A stretch of DNA of 64,000 nt, from contig NADL03000755.1 of the NCBI GenBank assembly GCA_002205965.3, positions 186,001-250,000 on the forward strand, given 5' to 3'. Every line of letters begins with the position of its first letter. Position 1 is the stretch's first letter. The stretch is from Kappaphycus alvarezii. Its lineage: Eukaryota; Rhodophyta; Florideophyceae; Gigartinales; Solieriaceae. The position numbers and the translations under genes were made by a program. Positions 1-10,908 of the stretch are shown in pieces. The notes beneath the pieces are model-generated. The model was not told where the DNA came from, searched no databases, and saw only the letters and a program-made list of their open reading frames with translations.

Positions 1-690
1 GTTGTTGCGTCCCACAGACGCTTCTTTTGATATGACGGCCAATCCACAGGAATGCGGGCTCCTTTGTGTAGCAGTATGAGACCCAAGACTGTAACTCTGG
101 GAGTACTGTAGATGTCACAACGCTTTCAGAAAAGCGGGTCTGCTGCTCATATTCAAAGCGTTCTTCCTGGGGTGGCGGGTCGGCCGGCTATCGTTGTGCG
201 CCCTGTCTGTCGCCGATCGGCACCTGGCAAAGATGAGGTGAGCTCTTCTGGCGACCTCAACTTTTTAAAACGGTCACTTGCTAAAGACTTACATTGCTGG
301 CCACCAGTGATTAACGCCACCTGGCACTGTACTATCCTGTACAGAGCGTTTACTGTACTATATAGTGCCAAGTACAGAACGTGGAGGGGCTGTACTGTAC
401 TGTACTCGGATACCAAAATCGCCGCCATTCCTGGCCATGCTTCACTGGGATGCCCGCTTCTCGGCTGGCAGTTTGTCCCGCTAGCCTTCGCTTCCCTGGG
501 ATGCCCATCGGAGACCACATGCAAGGTGCTCGACGAGTATGCGGCGGCCATTGCGGCCCGTACCAGAAGCCTTAAGGCGAAGGTATTCTCTCGGCTTTAT
601 CAAAAGCCCAGCTATGCCATTTGATCCACCTGCGCAGCTTCAGCGATTGGTCGTAGCCCGCAGAATGCAGAAGTTTGCCTCCCGCTCCAA
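1..690 (+). pseudogene. 3' end of an RLE-type non-LTR retrotransposon ORF (endonuclease C-terminus), degenerate
   Basis: Broken + strand reading frames match, segment by segment, the C-terminus of the better preserved element at 13.86-16.2 kb. The shared blocks are a VLPGVAGRPA segment (counterpart LLPGLNARPAD), then AAIPG, LGWQFVPLAF, YAAAIAARTRS and RLYQKPSYAI, followed by STCAAS beyond a TGA where the other copy has TGG. These belong to the restriction-like endonuclease (RLE) region and tail of R2/CRE/NeSL-like elements, which nick target DNA for reverse transcription. The Cys/His knuckle is barely recognisable near the start. A TACTGTAC-rich tract sits between the endonuclease motif and the tail. 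The 5' part lies outside the window or is lost. The copy is certainly non-functional. Confidence 0.72.
326..408. repeat. TACTGTAC-rich palindromic tract inside the RLE remnant
   Basis: About 80 bp built from short self-complementary units of the ACTGTACT / TGTACAG type, ending in a run of TGTACTGTACTGTAC. The tract lies between the RLE endonuclease motif and the downstream tail and has no counterpart in the homologous copy near 15.8 kb, so it is an insertion or local expansion after the element arrived. Similar tracts recur elsewhere in the window. Confidence 0.7.
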
Positions 691-1830
691 AGCTAGTCAA
701 TTTTAGTGCCCTTTACAAGTATTGAAGAAAATTAAGGAGTAAAAACTGTACAGTACTCGGATTGTGCGAAATTGTTGTAGGCGCAGGGAGGAGAGAACGT
801 TAGTAACCTAGCGCGTAGACCGTGCGCAGCGGCAGGGGGCGGAGTCCTAGAGATGAATAAAGGATAACGGCAGATGCAAGTTTCCAGGGCACAAAGAGTG
901 ACCCGCTCGGTCTTCCTTCCTTTTTCTCTCTGCCCACGCGAGCAGTGGTTTACTGTGTGGGTTAAGTACCCTTCTAGAATGATCTCGCGAGCTCGCGGGA
1001 ACGCGACAACACAAACCCCAGATGATAATTTTCGGGTTGATTTCCACGTGGCAAATTGCCACCATAACAGAAAGATATTGCTTACAGAGGACTGACAACC
1101 CCCGCCACCTCGCGTTGATACTGTTTGCCGGAACAGGAGGGTCATTGCGGACTATACTGAAGAAGAAAGTCGGCTGGCCGTCTGGTTAGGAAGTATAGTC
1201 ATTCGCAGCCCGAGCAGAGAGGAAAAACAGTAATTGATAGCGACAAGTGGGCTGAAGATCAGATTCTTACTCGACAGCACGGATCAGTCGGGCTCATTAG
1301 AGCACAGGCCTGTGGAGGAGAGCGGCGGTAAATGGCTCTCTTCGCCCCCAATGGCGGGACGCACTTCACAACGGCCATTACCTCGTCCGGGACAATGACC
1401 GCTGTGCGTACAAGAAAGACCAAAGATCGCAACCGTAGCCCAGCTTAATGTGCTTCCGCACAGCGCATTGCCAAGGGTCCAAACTGGGTCCAACAAAGAG
1501 ACGCGAGCATGGGAACCTTAAATAGTATTTGTCAAAACTAGGATACTGGTACTGTGGCTGCCATGATCAATACGAGGTAGGCTCTAAGGTTTCCAGACCA
1601 TTACCAAATGGACTGTTCCAGTTTGCGTACTCCAAGTGCCCAAAGTTCACAGTCCGTACAGCACCGAGGCATTAACCCCCCCCGCAAGAATCCCAGCTAC
1701 AAGACGCTGCGGGAAGACCAACAGTTGCCGCAGTGCCAGTAGTAGACGCTACGCCGCCAACCCCAATTGCCCCGCAGATCTCCACGTCCCGAAACCCTCC
1801 TCCTCAGCAGGGACAGGTCCCACAGCAACT
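691..1830. other. No confident gene; possible N-terminal remnant of the downstream RLE element
   Basis: Frames are short and contradictory. The stretch from about 1.6 kb is proline/serine-rich when read on the + strand and runs into the pre-RT region of the element that follows, so it may be its decayed N-terminal part. No zinc finger or Myb motif could be made out. A single TGTACAGTAC motif occurs near 747. Confidence 0.3.
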
Positions 1831-2371
1831 GCCATCGGTGGAAGAGATATTTACTGCACATACACCCACTATGGCACATATATCCCGATTAAGTTCCGTG
1901 GGTAACTAGCGGGACATGTACAAGGCCAACGAATGGTGCAGTGCAGGCTTGCCGAGCCGGAGATTCACCCGCAATTGAAGCGGTCACAAAATTGTTCCAT
2001 TTCCCAGCAGTTATCCTGGCCCATGTGTCTCACTCAAGCTCCTCCTCTGCGGAAGGTTCCTGGCTATCGATCTCTGATAGAATGAGGGACAGGATAGAAC
2101 TTTGGAACGCTGGAAAATATGGAACACTCTGGAAACAAGCAGTGCAGCAGTCCGGACTACGTGCGACAACAGCGTTGCCTTATGCAGAACAGCAACAGGC
2201 CAACATTAGAAGAGCTACAAGATTGGCCAAGGAAGGTGCGTATAGAAAAGCAGAACAAGCACTTTGCTCGTTGGGCGTTCTCCCAGCCACCCAAAGTGTA
2301 ATCCAAGCAATACGCGACAAGCGCCCGCAAGAGTCCCCAGAGAGCAATAACTGGGCCAGTTCATCTCCTGT

Positions 2372-2488
2372 GAGGGGAAAAGGTTTGGGTGTTTTACTCT
2401 TGGAAGATATATCCGATCTATCCATGGTTTGCCAGACAACCGCAATCAACTCAAAAAGGGTATACCGACACAGTAATGGGGAAGGAAC
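2372..2488 (-). repeat. Repeat R, copy 1 (RLE-element 3' tail)
   Basis: About 117 bp matching the 3' untranslated tail found after the stop codon of the RLE elements at 27.4 and 44.7 kb. It contains the characteristic TTTGGGTGTTTTACTCTTGG and GATATATCCGATC blocks as read on the + strand, so the element's own sense is the - strand. It interrupts the RT pseudogene between its pre-RT and FTEEEV blocks. It carries no coding sequence: only the tail inserted, or only the tail survives. Confidence 0.8.
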
Positions 2489-3394
2489 TTCTGTGAGTGC
2501 CTCGCCCTTCCGAGACTTCACGGAGGAAGAAGTCCTCAGAGCCACCAGGGCCTTTCAAACGGGCTCCTCCCCAGGGGGCTTCGGGCTGAATCCATGCCAT
2601 CTTGTCGACATGCTAAGATCTCCAGCATCATCTGGACAGCCCTGGCCCTGATTCTTAGCAGCTCTGACAAAAGTCCTGAATATGTTGGCAGCTGGAAGGG
2701 CCCCGTCAAGGCTCGCTCTCTGGATTGCTGGTGCACCTCTCACACCGCTGGCCAAGAAAGAAAAGTCTCCCAGGCCGATAGCCGTAGGCGTGACGCTCCC
2801 GAGATTGCCTTACCGGTGCGTCATGACACGAGAGTCCGCGAAGGCAGAAGATACCTCCAACAGCTAAAGGGAGGTACCGCTACTGGATCTGGGACTCACG
2901 TAGTCTTCCACAGCATCCGCCGAGCTGTCCAACAGTATGGAAGTAGTCCGGAGTATGGTTTCCTGTCCGTGGATTTGAAGAATGCTTCTTATCTCTCCAG
3001 TCCTTCTGCTCTCTTACAAGCAGTTAAGGAATTGCTTCCAGACCCGTTTCCTCTGGTCTCGTACTGCTACTGGAATGAACTTGCATTTCTTTCGTTTGGC
3101 CCTCAAATCCATAGAAGCGTCTCCGGCACACAACAGGGGGACAACTTTGGGGGTCTTCTGTTTGATCTAGTGTCACACCCTCTCATCCTGAAAATCGAAG
3201 AGCTCCCAAGGTCAGAAGAAGAGAAAGAAAGGAGCTCTGCAGACCTGTAACTTCAAATCTGGTATCACGACGACGGGTATATAATTTCACGACATGAACA
3301 ACTTCTCAAAGTAGTGGAAATCCTATCTTTACTCGATGCAACGAGCAGGGGTCTGCATCTGGCGCCTGCAAAATGCAACGTGTGGTGGCCTGCA

Positions 3395-3522
3395 TTTTAG
3401 GGAGCGTAGTTTCTTCCCCATTACTGTGTCGGTATACCCTTTTTGAGTCGATTGCCGTTGTCTGGAAAACCATGGGATAGATCGGATATATCTTCCAAGA
3501 GTAAAACACCCAAACCTTTCCC
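3395..3522 (+). repeat. Repeat R, copy 2 (RLE-element 3' tail)
   Basis: About 128 bp, nearly identical to copy 1 in reverse complement. It starts at TTTTAGGGAGCG, the stop codon plus first 3' UTR bases in complete copies, and ends at the ACCCAAACCTTTCCC terminus. It splits the RT pseudogene after the GLHLAPAKCNVWWP block and before the thumb segment. Confidence 0.8.
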
Positions 3523-3734
3523 ACCGGAATCTTTTAGACGCCAGTACCCGGTAAAATTTAATCGGGAGTACAACGAGGGTACTTTTGTCCTGAACGCTCC
3601 GGTTGGTTCCAACTAATTCACGAAGCGCTCCTTTACGGCACACGTGCGTTCTTTTAAGCCTTTCTTCGACACGGTTGTTGATAAGGGCGCCAAGGAAATC
3701 GACGGAATGATGGAGCGTTGAGTCGTTTCTATGC

Positions 3735-3973
3735 TGACAGCATAAAGTATAAAAATAACCTAAAACTAACAAATACGATACATGTCCGTACAATTCATCC
3801 CAGAGCCATGCGTATGTTATTAACAAAGGATCTTTTCTCAATAGTTGAGTGTATACTAACTACTGTACGCTGAAAGTAGCCTCCACTGTCGGTCGATACA
3901 AGCCTCTGTAGCTTGGACTGTACATCAGTGATAAAAGATGAAACAAAGCTTCTGTACCCATCGAATTCTAACA
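3735..3973 (-). repeat. Copia LTR, left copy (3' LTR)
   Basis: A 239-bp segment beginning TGACAG and ending CTAACA. It shares CCTAAAACTAA, CAGAGCCATGCGT, CACTGTCGGTCGATAC and CTGTACCCATC with the segment at 10759-10908, in the same order and orientation. It carries about 90 bp not present in the right copy, most of it in two blocks. Confidence 0.65.
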
Positions 3974-4639
3974 TTCCCACCTTCTGTTCATTTCAAATGG
4001 GAACGAGTTTAGTTTTCCCTGCCAATCCATTGTTCGATTGGTTGCCTTACGTGTCCATCTCTAATAATATGATGTAGAACAGATTAACTTTTAACTTAGT
4101 GATGGCGTCGGTGGGATTGAACTCAGAGCGAATAAAGGTGATGTTCTGAAGCTCTTTCGATTTGTAAGGATACTCAACAGTAGAAATATCTATCATAAGT
4201 CGCTTCCCGGTAGTCGTAGTAGCAGCAATATAATGGGTATCTCGCGGGTCTGGTAACCTCGACTATGTGACCAGAATCCATATTGATGAGCCGCTGGAAG
4301 CCTTATGGTTTGCGTAAGGATCCATGCTGGAACCAGAGTGTGAATGGGTGGCCTGGTGGTTGACATGTGCCATACAGAAGATTTGGAGTCCAGCCGGGGA
4401 TCACTGTCAGCGTTGCGGAAGTCAGTACAGCCTCAGAGATTTGTTGTAGGAAACAGTGGGTACGCACCGTTCGGAGGTTTGGTGATGTGAGATTGCGGCT
4501 CACCATCGTACGCATCGTTGACAGGATGCTATCAGACGCCCGATGAATGAATGAAAGCGAGGCTAGTGGAGATATACTTTACATTACATTGTAGGGGTAG
4601 ATCTTTTTTGGTTATATAAAATCAATAACGAATGTTGAA

Positions 4640-5235
4640 TAAGTAATGAGGAAAAAAACCTGGAAAAAGCAACTTGAACCTAAACTTTGAGCACGTGTTC
4701 AAGCCACCGGCACCGACCTGGATGACTTAACTCCATCCAGTTAGCCGCACGCCCACTGGAAGCCTTGAATCCCTTGCTTAGTTGGAGATTCCAACCCCGT
4801 TGATTTAATTGCTCGTTTATAGGTTCGTTCGATCTACCATACCAATTTTCTACTGGAGAACTAATTTTTAAGGGGTTTTATCCTATACTAGCGCTATTAT
4901 TCACATCGGAATGTGAAACGCTGTCTGCAAAAATGATGATTGGGACAGGAAGTAATAAAATCTTTTGTAGATCATGCTTCAAAGCGCACAACATATCGAA
5001 AGCGTCGGCTAATGTCATAAGTTCACTATTGAGAACAGAATTGGTAAGGCGTGTCGACTTATGAGATTAAAAGTAGAGCAGTTGACAATTATAAGTATTA
5101 TCTGCCAAGGAAATAATGTAACCAAGTTGTGAGGATCCGTCAATGTTTGTCTCAAATGATATATATGAATAGAATCGTAGGTGGAGTGAGCTAACATAGA
5201 GCTATGGAATCTTAAGTCGCATAGAGTTATCATTT
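4640..5235 (-). pseudogene. Copia RNase H domain, degenerate
   Basis: The - strand frames contain blocks typical of copia RNase H: a central hydrophobic segment (WQIILIIVNCS), LADAFDM.CALKHDLQKIL, and PIIIFADSVSHSDV, where the Asp precedes the usual D-S/K-S element. RNase H removes the RNA strand during reverse transcription. At least one frame break lies between the first and second blocks near 5015. Nothing convincing is left between 4640 and about 4890, which should be the end of the polyprotein. The order relative to the RT fits copia. Confidence 0.6.
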
Positions 5236-5354
5236 TTTAGCTGGACTTAGGGCAAGGTTGATTCTATTAATGTGATTCTGCGGATCCCCTTTGAACGCAC
5301 CCTCCGTAATTTGATCGGTTTGGGCAGCCCGAAATGAGATGTCAGGCCTCGTGT

Positions 5355-6280
5355 ACGCTACCCAAGCCAATATATCCTTCTGAGATTTATAGGAACAAAG
5401 CAGGGCATCAGAGGGAAGTAATTTAAGCCTCTGTATGTAGTTGGATTGGTGTAGTTCGAAACCAAAGGGTTTTCTCTCGATCTGGGCTCCGGAGAATTAG
5501 ATGTCTTTGTATTTTCTACTTTTACACTTGAAGCGATGCTGAGTTTACCTTGAGCATTTTTCAAAAGTTCACTTCCAGCTTGTAGTAAATCTTCTACGTA
5601 TGTCACGCAAAGACCTTACACAGTCCTTACTAAGGCGTTAGTTGGGGATTCCATTTCAAGATCAGATAGGAGATGCTCTGAAATTGTTGTTCTCTAGTAA
5701 TCAAAACTGTCTGGGTGTCCAAAAAGTGGTTAAAGAAGCTTTAGCATTGCATCAGGTCAAGCTTAAACTCCTCAGTAGGCTTCATATATATGTTTTTGAG
5801 GATTTCCCGGCACTTTGTAGATATGCCTGTGTAACATAAATTGAGAACAGCTTGAAGCCAAAAATAGATGCAAGTATAGCAAGTATTCTGATCGAATGTT
5901 AGCGAGCAGTGCTAGTGTCATGGACAAGAAATTATTTCATTTTATCCCTATGATCTTCTACTTTGAACCTCGCTTTCTGTACCTCAAGATGTGTGCCAGA
6001 ATCTTTTATAGCGAGTAAAAATCTTCCACCTAGAACATTTGAGCTAGCTGGAAATACATCCCTGCATACCTCTTCTTATGTGTCGCGTTCAATCAATCCC
6101 ATGATTTACCGAAATCTGCTGCGCGGGGATCTTTGGGATGAATGATTTCTGTAAGATGAGTAGAAAAAAGAGGTCTAGGAGAATTTTTAGTTGATCGTAA
6201 TGGATTCAACTTAGTTCGATTGTGGCAAACTGCGGGAGTAAGGAAAATCGAAAGGGAATAGTCGTAGGGAAGGAGAGGCA
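5355..6280 (-). pseudogene. Copia reverse transcriptase domain, degenerate
   Basis: The - strand shows a RT series in the right order. A block ending VQKARFKVEDHRDK (counterpart of the SRLVVQ..D.EK strand) lies near 5.95 kb. Then comes HSIRILAILASIFGFK followed by VTQAYLQS, where the catalytic Asp of motif A is Tyr, then PLFG.PDS. The catalytic loop reads TYVEDLLQAG where YVDD is expected. Stops and frame changes are frequent. The fragment just upstream (6.1-6.5 kb) is the low-complexity integrase-RT linker. The domain is clearly non-functional. Confidence 0.68.
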
Positions 6281-6690
6281 AAAGAAAGGAAAGGAAGTTT
6301 GACTCGACGGTTGGCGTCCCCGGAGTATGTCGTACGATTGCTTCTCGTAGGTAAAATACGGTGTTAACGGTTTGATTGAGTGGGATGGATAGCGTCTGAA
6401 GGCTAGGTCTGGTTATAGGTTTGGAGCTACCCGGTTGCGCGGATAGCTCCGTATTTATAGGCAGAAGTTGAGGGGAAACCGTGGCTCTATTAGCCTGGAT
6501 AAAAAACTCTGGAAACTACTAAATATAAGCACAGAGTAAGCATAAATTCTGAAATACTAATAGAAACACTCCGTTTGGACTACAGTATATTCGCCAGCAC
6601 GGATAATAAGAACAATTTACGATGCTGGAGGGATGAGTTCCATAATGGCTAATGTGCAGTGAGACAGCAGTGCAAACAGGTGTCTACATA

Positions 6691-6747
6691 CTGCTAGAAT
6701 ATTTCCAGCACTGTAAGATACGGTGCTACTGGAATATTCTAGTAGCA
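6691..6747. repeat. Foldback (imperfect inverted repeat)
   Basis: Two arms with the cores CTAGAATATTTCCAG and CTGGAATATTCTAG face each other around a loop of about 11 bases, with CAC/GTG pairs at the inner ends. The foldback lies in the region between the integrase and RT remnants, with no coding signal of its own. It may be a short foldback insertion. Confidence 0.55.
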
Positions 6748-6942
6748 ACTCTAATATGTGTAAAATAAAGATAATTTCTTACATTGATAGAATTCAGAGG
6801 GAGGGAAGAATTACGACGGGTCACCAATTTACTCCCTAGAGTACCGTTTCGCTTGTTAGATAATCAAACGTTGAATCGACGCATTTCCCCTTTGATCATG
6901 AATCATTTTGTCATGGAAATCCATTATTTTATGAGGACCAAT

Positions 6943-7873
6943 CTATTCCCCCTCCTTCTCTCTGCAGATGAGAACTTCGTCACGTGAGTAGTAAACTCTG
7001 TCTGGAGCAGAAGGGGCATTAATAATTAATGCAGTTGTGATATGTCTTTCCGCAAAGATAGTGTTCATTTCCTTCATTGAATATTCAATAATTTTCATGC
7101 GTTCACTTTGCTGTGATAGCCTTGAGTTTAGAATTAGGAAAATTTTTCGGATTCTGAATACCAGAAATGAAGGGATTAAACAATTTTCTCGGAAATCGTA
7201 ATTCATTGCTTTGTTAGCAATCTCGAGTAAGAGCCCCTTTTTAATATCGGGATATGTCGGATGTATTTTTTGGTAGATACGACGTAGCGGAGTATAAAGT
7301 AGTTCCCCTATACTTAGAGAGTTGTGAGCTTCGATACCAGAGACTCAATGCTTTATACCGTTTCCATTTAAAGCACCTTTCCATTGGAGAGAGGTAAAGA
7401 CTGATATGATTTGGGTATCCAGAGTATTTTAGATACCAGACATCAAGAAAAGAGGGCCAGATTCCTTTGATACTCTGACTGTATCCTGAGTTCTGATATA
7501 AGAAAAAGGCGCTAGAAAAATGAGTGGCTGTGTAGATAACATGAAGAACTGGATGTTTGTTGAGAAACATCAAATCGAAAGAAAGTTCTTCTCCAAAAAT
7601 TAGTTCATCTGTATCTTGCATGGATATCCTTACCCGAACAGAAGTAGGTCCAAGGCGCTGACATGTATCGCAATGATGTGAAATCTTCTCCAGGATTTTT
7701 TTCGTTTTGGCATCACAATCTCCTGGTAGAGCTCTTTTGATTGGGCTCAGTAACTTATCGGGGGACGGGTGAGGGAATCCCCGACTAAGTTTGGTCAGCT
7801 CGTTCCGAGTAAAATTGATGACAGTTTGATTCCATAGGAGATAAGTGTGACCTTGCTTGCGAACGACAGACAT
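6943..7873 (-). pseudogene. Copia integrase, degenerate
   Basis: A 210-codon frame (7241-7873) plus an 87-codon continuation. It opens with the zinc-binding region (ELTKLSRGFPHPSPDKLL ... CDTCQRLG), where the first His of the HHCC pattern appears replaced. The core follows: LSFDLMFL (first catalytic Asp), VLHVIYTATHFSSAFFL, and a P.H segment where the second Asp is missing. The downstream frame retains ALIINAPSAP and the V.ICREKEGEW-like block typical of the region after the core in fungal copia elements. Integrase inserts the cDNA; this one lacks catalytic residues. Confidence 0.75.
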
Positions 7874-8122
7874 CTTTCATTAATGGACCACATTACGAAG
7901 CGTATTTTACACATTGTTGAAATATACCCTTAAATTGTTAAGGTTGTCAAGTCTAAATAGGGATTGTATGCCTTAGTTGACAACATCAACTTCCATTGAT
8001 TAAAGGGATGTATATAGAAGGACTTCAATATTGATCGAGCCTATAGCACGCTGAATGCTTTGTCCGAACACACATAAATTTCTGATTTTGCTCATTTTGA
8101 ACTTAGATCCAGTGAACCGAAA

Positions 8123-8200
8123 TTAATAACGGGCTTGTTGAAGACAAATTACTCTTCTCTGTGCACCTGAGTCAATACATGCGCCTTGCCATTCCGTTTC
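8123..8200 (-). pseudogene. Copia aspartic protease fragment
   Basis: The - strand reads WQGACIDSGAQRRVICLQQA, the retroviral-type aspartic protease active site (D-S-G-A) in the sequence context usual for this copia group. The frame ends at a stop soon after. No flap or C-terminal ILG/IIG motif was seen in the AT-rich 280 bp before the integrase. Confidence 0.65.
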
Positions 8201-8835
8201 TCTATTCAGACTTGATTTACCTCTGAAGGACATAGTTTCCGCAACTGTCAGGAAAAATGTGTGCTGATGTACTATTTTACGATAAAAGCGGATGCGTCGA
8301 CTGAAATTTGACCTTCTGTCGGCTGTGGATGGAGAGCTACTTTTGTGAAGAACAGTAAAGAATAAGAATTTTCTCAAGCAGGAGGGAGATTTAGTGTCCC
8401 ATAGAGAAAATCCATAGAATCAATGTCGACAGATAAGCTTTCAGGTTCAAGATAATTGACCTCATTGTGGAAAATTTGAGCAGTATCGGAAATTTATTGC
8501 TCTTTGAGGGAACTAATATACTCAACTTCTTGTGAGCATTCGGTTTTCTCCTCGGTGTCGTTGAACGGATCAGGGACATCTTTATCATCACTGAACATGA
8601 CTTTTCGATTTGTTAAATAAGTTCGAAGAGTATTTGCATGGCACTGTCAGAATTCACTTTTAAGAATTTACAGGCGTTGTTCGTGACGTTACGTGGAATT
8701 GTACGATGTCGAATAAAATGGTTTGTATTTCCAAAAATATTATAAACGAACATTGCCGCAGCGGCCAACACCGTTCTTGCCAGGGGTATCTTTACCACCG
8801 CCATTCAAATGTTTGGCTTGTTCATTACGACTACG

Positions 8836-9670
8836 TTACGAAGCGAGAGGAGATGATCGAGATCCTGGCTTACGAGGCTTACCGTATGTTCCATAGTTGA
8901 AGTAAGGGACAGGAATATTTGGAATAGTGGAAGGTTCTTTCGGTCTTAATGAAGGCTTTGAACGACCTGCAGTTTTTGCATCACTATGGTTTCCTTCTAT
9001 TTCTTCCTGATTTATCATGCAACTGGAATCCAGAGAAGTATAAAGCTGTAGAAAACTCCACTGCGGTTCTCCGGATAAGAAGTTTTCGATAGATGCTTTA
9101 GTCCAAGATGCACCAATGACAGCTTTGTAGAGATACTCCACCTTGTCTCTCCCGTGCCTATGCCGCTGAGGACCTTGAGGAGCAAATTTAGTGATTGCCT
9201 CCCTTCGTTCTTCCAAGGCTTATAGCACAGTAAAACGCTTTCATTTCATCAAAACGGATAATATTAAGCCTTGCAAGTGTTTCGAACGTGATTATGATGA
9301 GTCGAGCTATTGTACTCTTCCCACATGATATCTGTCGCTTCGACAAATATTTCACAGCGTCCAGAGACATGCTAACGTTAAAAAAGTTTCGATTCAATTT
9401 CAAAAACATTGTGGAAATACTGTAACTTCTTATCGTTGGAGAATTCATAATCAGCGGAAGAATTGAGGTATTTGGATTTATATCTATATTCATTGATATC
9501 CCCACCAAGTTTGTCACTAATATTTTCCGCGTATTTGAAACGGGTTGCAAGATATCGAGCAACTTTCGAATCATCAACGTAGCGGAATTTATCGTTAACT
9601 TGAGAGTATGAAGGGACTTCATTATGCCTTTTTTCACTAGCGAGTAAGACATATGCCTCATCCTTATCCT
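8836..9670 (-). pseudogene. Copia gag (capsid region and zinc knuckle), degenerate
   Basis: The - strand frames show a typical capsid-like order. First come DKFRYVDDSKVARYL and a DINEYRYKSKYLNSSADYE block, then KKLQYFHNVF. The 126-codon frame that follows has AITKFAPQGPQRHR, KVEYLYKAVIGASWTKASI and WSFLQLYTSLD. The segment YFNYGTYGKP.K.GSRS is what is left of a CCHC knuckle (expected C-x2-C-x4-H-x4-C) with both Cys lost. Gag packages the RNA. A stop separates the two halves near 9.38 kb. Confidence 0.68.
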
Positions 9671-9949
9671 GTTACGACCAATAAAGAATGGGTGGGATTA
9701 CCCAGGAACTGCGCAAATGGATGATGTCTGCATTACATCCCATATAGTTTTAATTAATCGTGGAGAAGCCTGAAGAATACCACCTGGCCAGAAAGAAATT
9801 CTGTGTTGTAAAGTATTACCACGGGAGATCTTCGGGGAGGCAAATTTTTACATCTTCGTGTGATAGTTGCGGGTCATCATTGATGCGAAGAGAAATAGCA
9901 GCTTCAACATTACAATGAGACAGGGAAATTGGTATATACGAGTTAAGAA

Positions 9950-10745
9950 ATTTCTAGATGTACTCCAGAGTGACCATCCTGAGCAGATAAATTCAAAGGG
10001 GCCGGGAGTTTTGGAAAGAAGTATTGAGTAATTATATGAGAAAAGGTCTTTAGATAGAAGATGGGGGCTTTTACTTCTTTCATGGAGGACTTAGCCGATT
10101 CACTCGTTATTGAAGTGCTTTTTGGTGAGCTTATGACGATCAGCGTCAGGCTTGATGTGGATGGTGATATTGCACAACTCTCAGTGGAAGCTGCTCGGAT
10201 TGTCAAGTTTCCAGATCTTGTAAATGTGTTCTTTCCCTTTCTTGTGGACGTTTAGCTGCGGGTAGGATGAGAACGTGCGGCCACACGGCTTGAAGAGACT
10301 TGAGATGACTTTCATTTCTTCTTCTTTCTTATGAGGTCGTAAGCTACGCGGTAGATTTGGTGCGAAAGCCCTTCTTTGATAGTCTTCAGTTGACGAGAAC
10401 TTCAAGCATGAATGCTCGCTGCTGCAGGAGTCCCGGCAAGAGCTGGAAGTCTGGAGACTCGGATGTATCGATTCGGCCGAAACGTACAGGTAGCAGCAGA
10501 AAACGGTGCGAGAGGAGGAGGAGTAGGAGGAGAGAGGACCGTAGTATCAGGTTGTTTGGCTGTATCTAAATTTACTACCGGTGTTGCTGGGACGGAGAAG
10601 AGGTTACCACCGGGCGTTATTGCGGTCGAGAAAGGAGTCCCGCCTGGGACCTCCTTTTGGGCGCTCACTGCTTCGATTTCGATGAGAGCAAGGACCAATT
10701 TCCGTTCCTCGTCAGAATCAAGCTCTGAAACAGAGATGTACTACA
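9950..10745 (-). pseudogene. 5' coding region next to the copia LTR with two C2H2 zinc-finger remnants
   Basis: The - strand opens next to the right LTR with SELDSDEERKLVLALIEIEA, followed by a Pro/Thr/Ala-rich linker (10402-10698). Two finger modules with C-x12-H-x5-H spacing come next: CGRTFSSYPQLNVH..KGKEH near 10.28 kb and CNITIHIKPDADRHKLTKKH near 10.15 kb. In each, the first Cys of the expected C-x2-C pair is gone; in the second it has become a TGA. This spacing is that of matrin/U1-type fingers. The region lies between LTR and gag, so it is probably the N-terminal part of the element's gag. A captured host fragment is the alternative. Confidence 0.5.
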
Positions 10746-10758
10746 AGTTTACGTATAT

Positions 10759-10908
10759 TGACAGTAATCTAAAACTAAAAAAATTAAGAGGAATTTCCGT
10801 ACACTTCATCTCAGAGCCATGCGTCTGTCATTAAAAGTAACAATTATACGCAGAAAATAGCTTCCGCTGTCGGTCGATGCAAGCTACTGTACCTATCAAA
10901 TTATAACA
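10759..10908 (-). repeat. Copia LTR, right copy (5' LTR, internally deleted)
   Basis: A 150-bp segment homologous to 3735-3973, with the same TGACAG start and TAACA end. It shares TCTAAAACTAA, CAGAGCCATGCGT, CGCTGTCGGTCGATGC and CTACTGTACCTATC. Two blocks present in the left copy are missing, which would remove LTR promoter function. Confidence 0.65.

Larger units (their letters stand above)
1830..3735 (+). pseudogene. RLE-type non-LTR retrotransposon reverse transcriptase, degenerate and 3' truncated
   Basis: Read on the + strand with several frame changes, this follows the usual order of these polyproteins. A pre-RT segment comes first (AVTKLFHFPAVILA, then RDRIELWNAGKYGTLW, then RRATRLAKEGAYRKAEQAL). 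Next are an FTEEEVLRATRAF..GS.PGGFGLNPCHLVDML block, a KKEKSPRPIAVG block, and the RT palm with LSVDLKNAS (motif A) and SGTQQGDNFGGLLF (motif B). The catalytic motif reads YHDD instead of YADD near 3267. After an inserted R repeat, a thumb-like NAPVGS segment follows near 3595. The endonuclease part is absent: the next recognisable sequence is the copia LTR. The frame shifts between about 2830 and 2880. The copy cannot encode an active enzyme. Confidence 0.75.
3735..10908 (-). mobile_element. Degenerate Ty1/copia LTR retrotransposon
   Basis: Between two homologous direct repeats the - strand reads, in transcript order, gag, aspartic protease (DSGA), integrase, reverse transcriptase and RNase H. 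Integrase before RT is diagnostic of Ty1/copia rather than Ty3/gypsy. Every module has lost frame or key residues, so the element is dead. The LTRs are TGACAG...TAACA with lengths of 239 and 150 bp, the shorter having internal deletions. The five bases outside the two LTRs do not match (TATGC against AAAAA), so the flanks may have been rearranged. The LTR limits are my alignment by eye. Confidence 0.72.

Noticed and set aside
4303-4515. 70-codon minus-strand frame at the left end of the copia element
   Set aside because: Lies between RNase H and LTR with no copia motif; too short to support.
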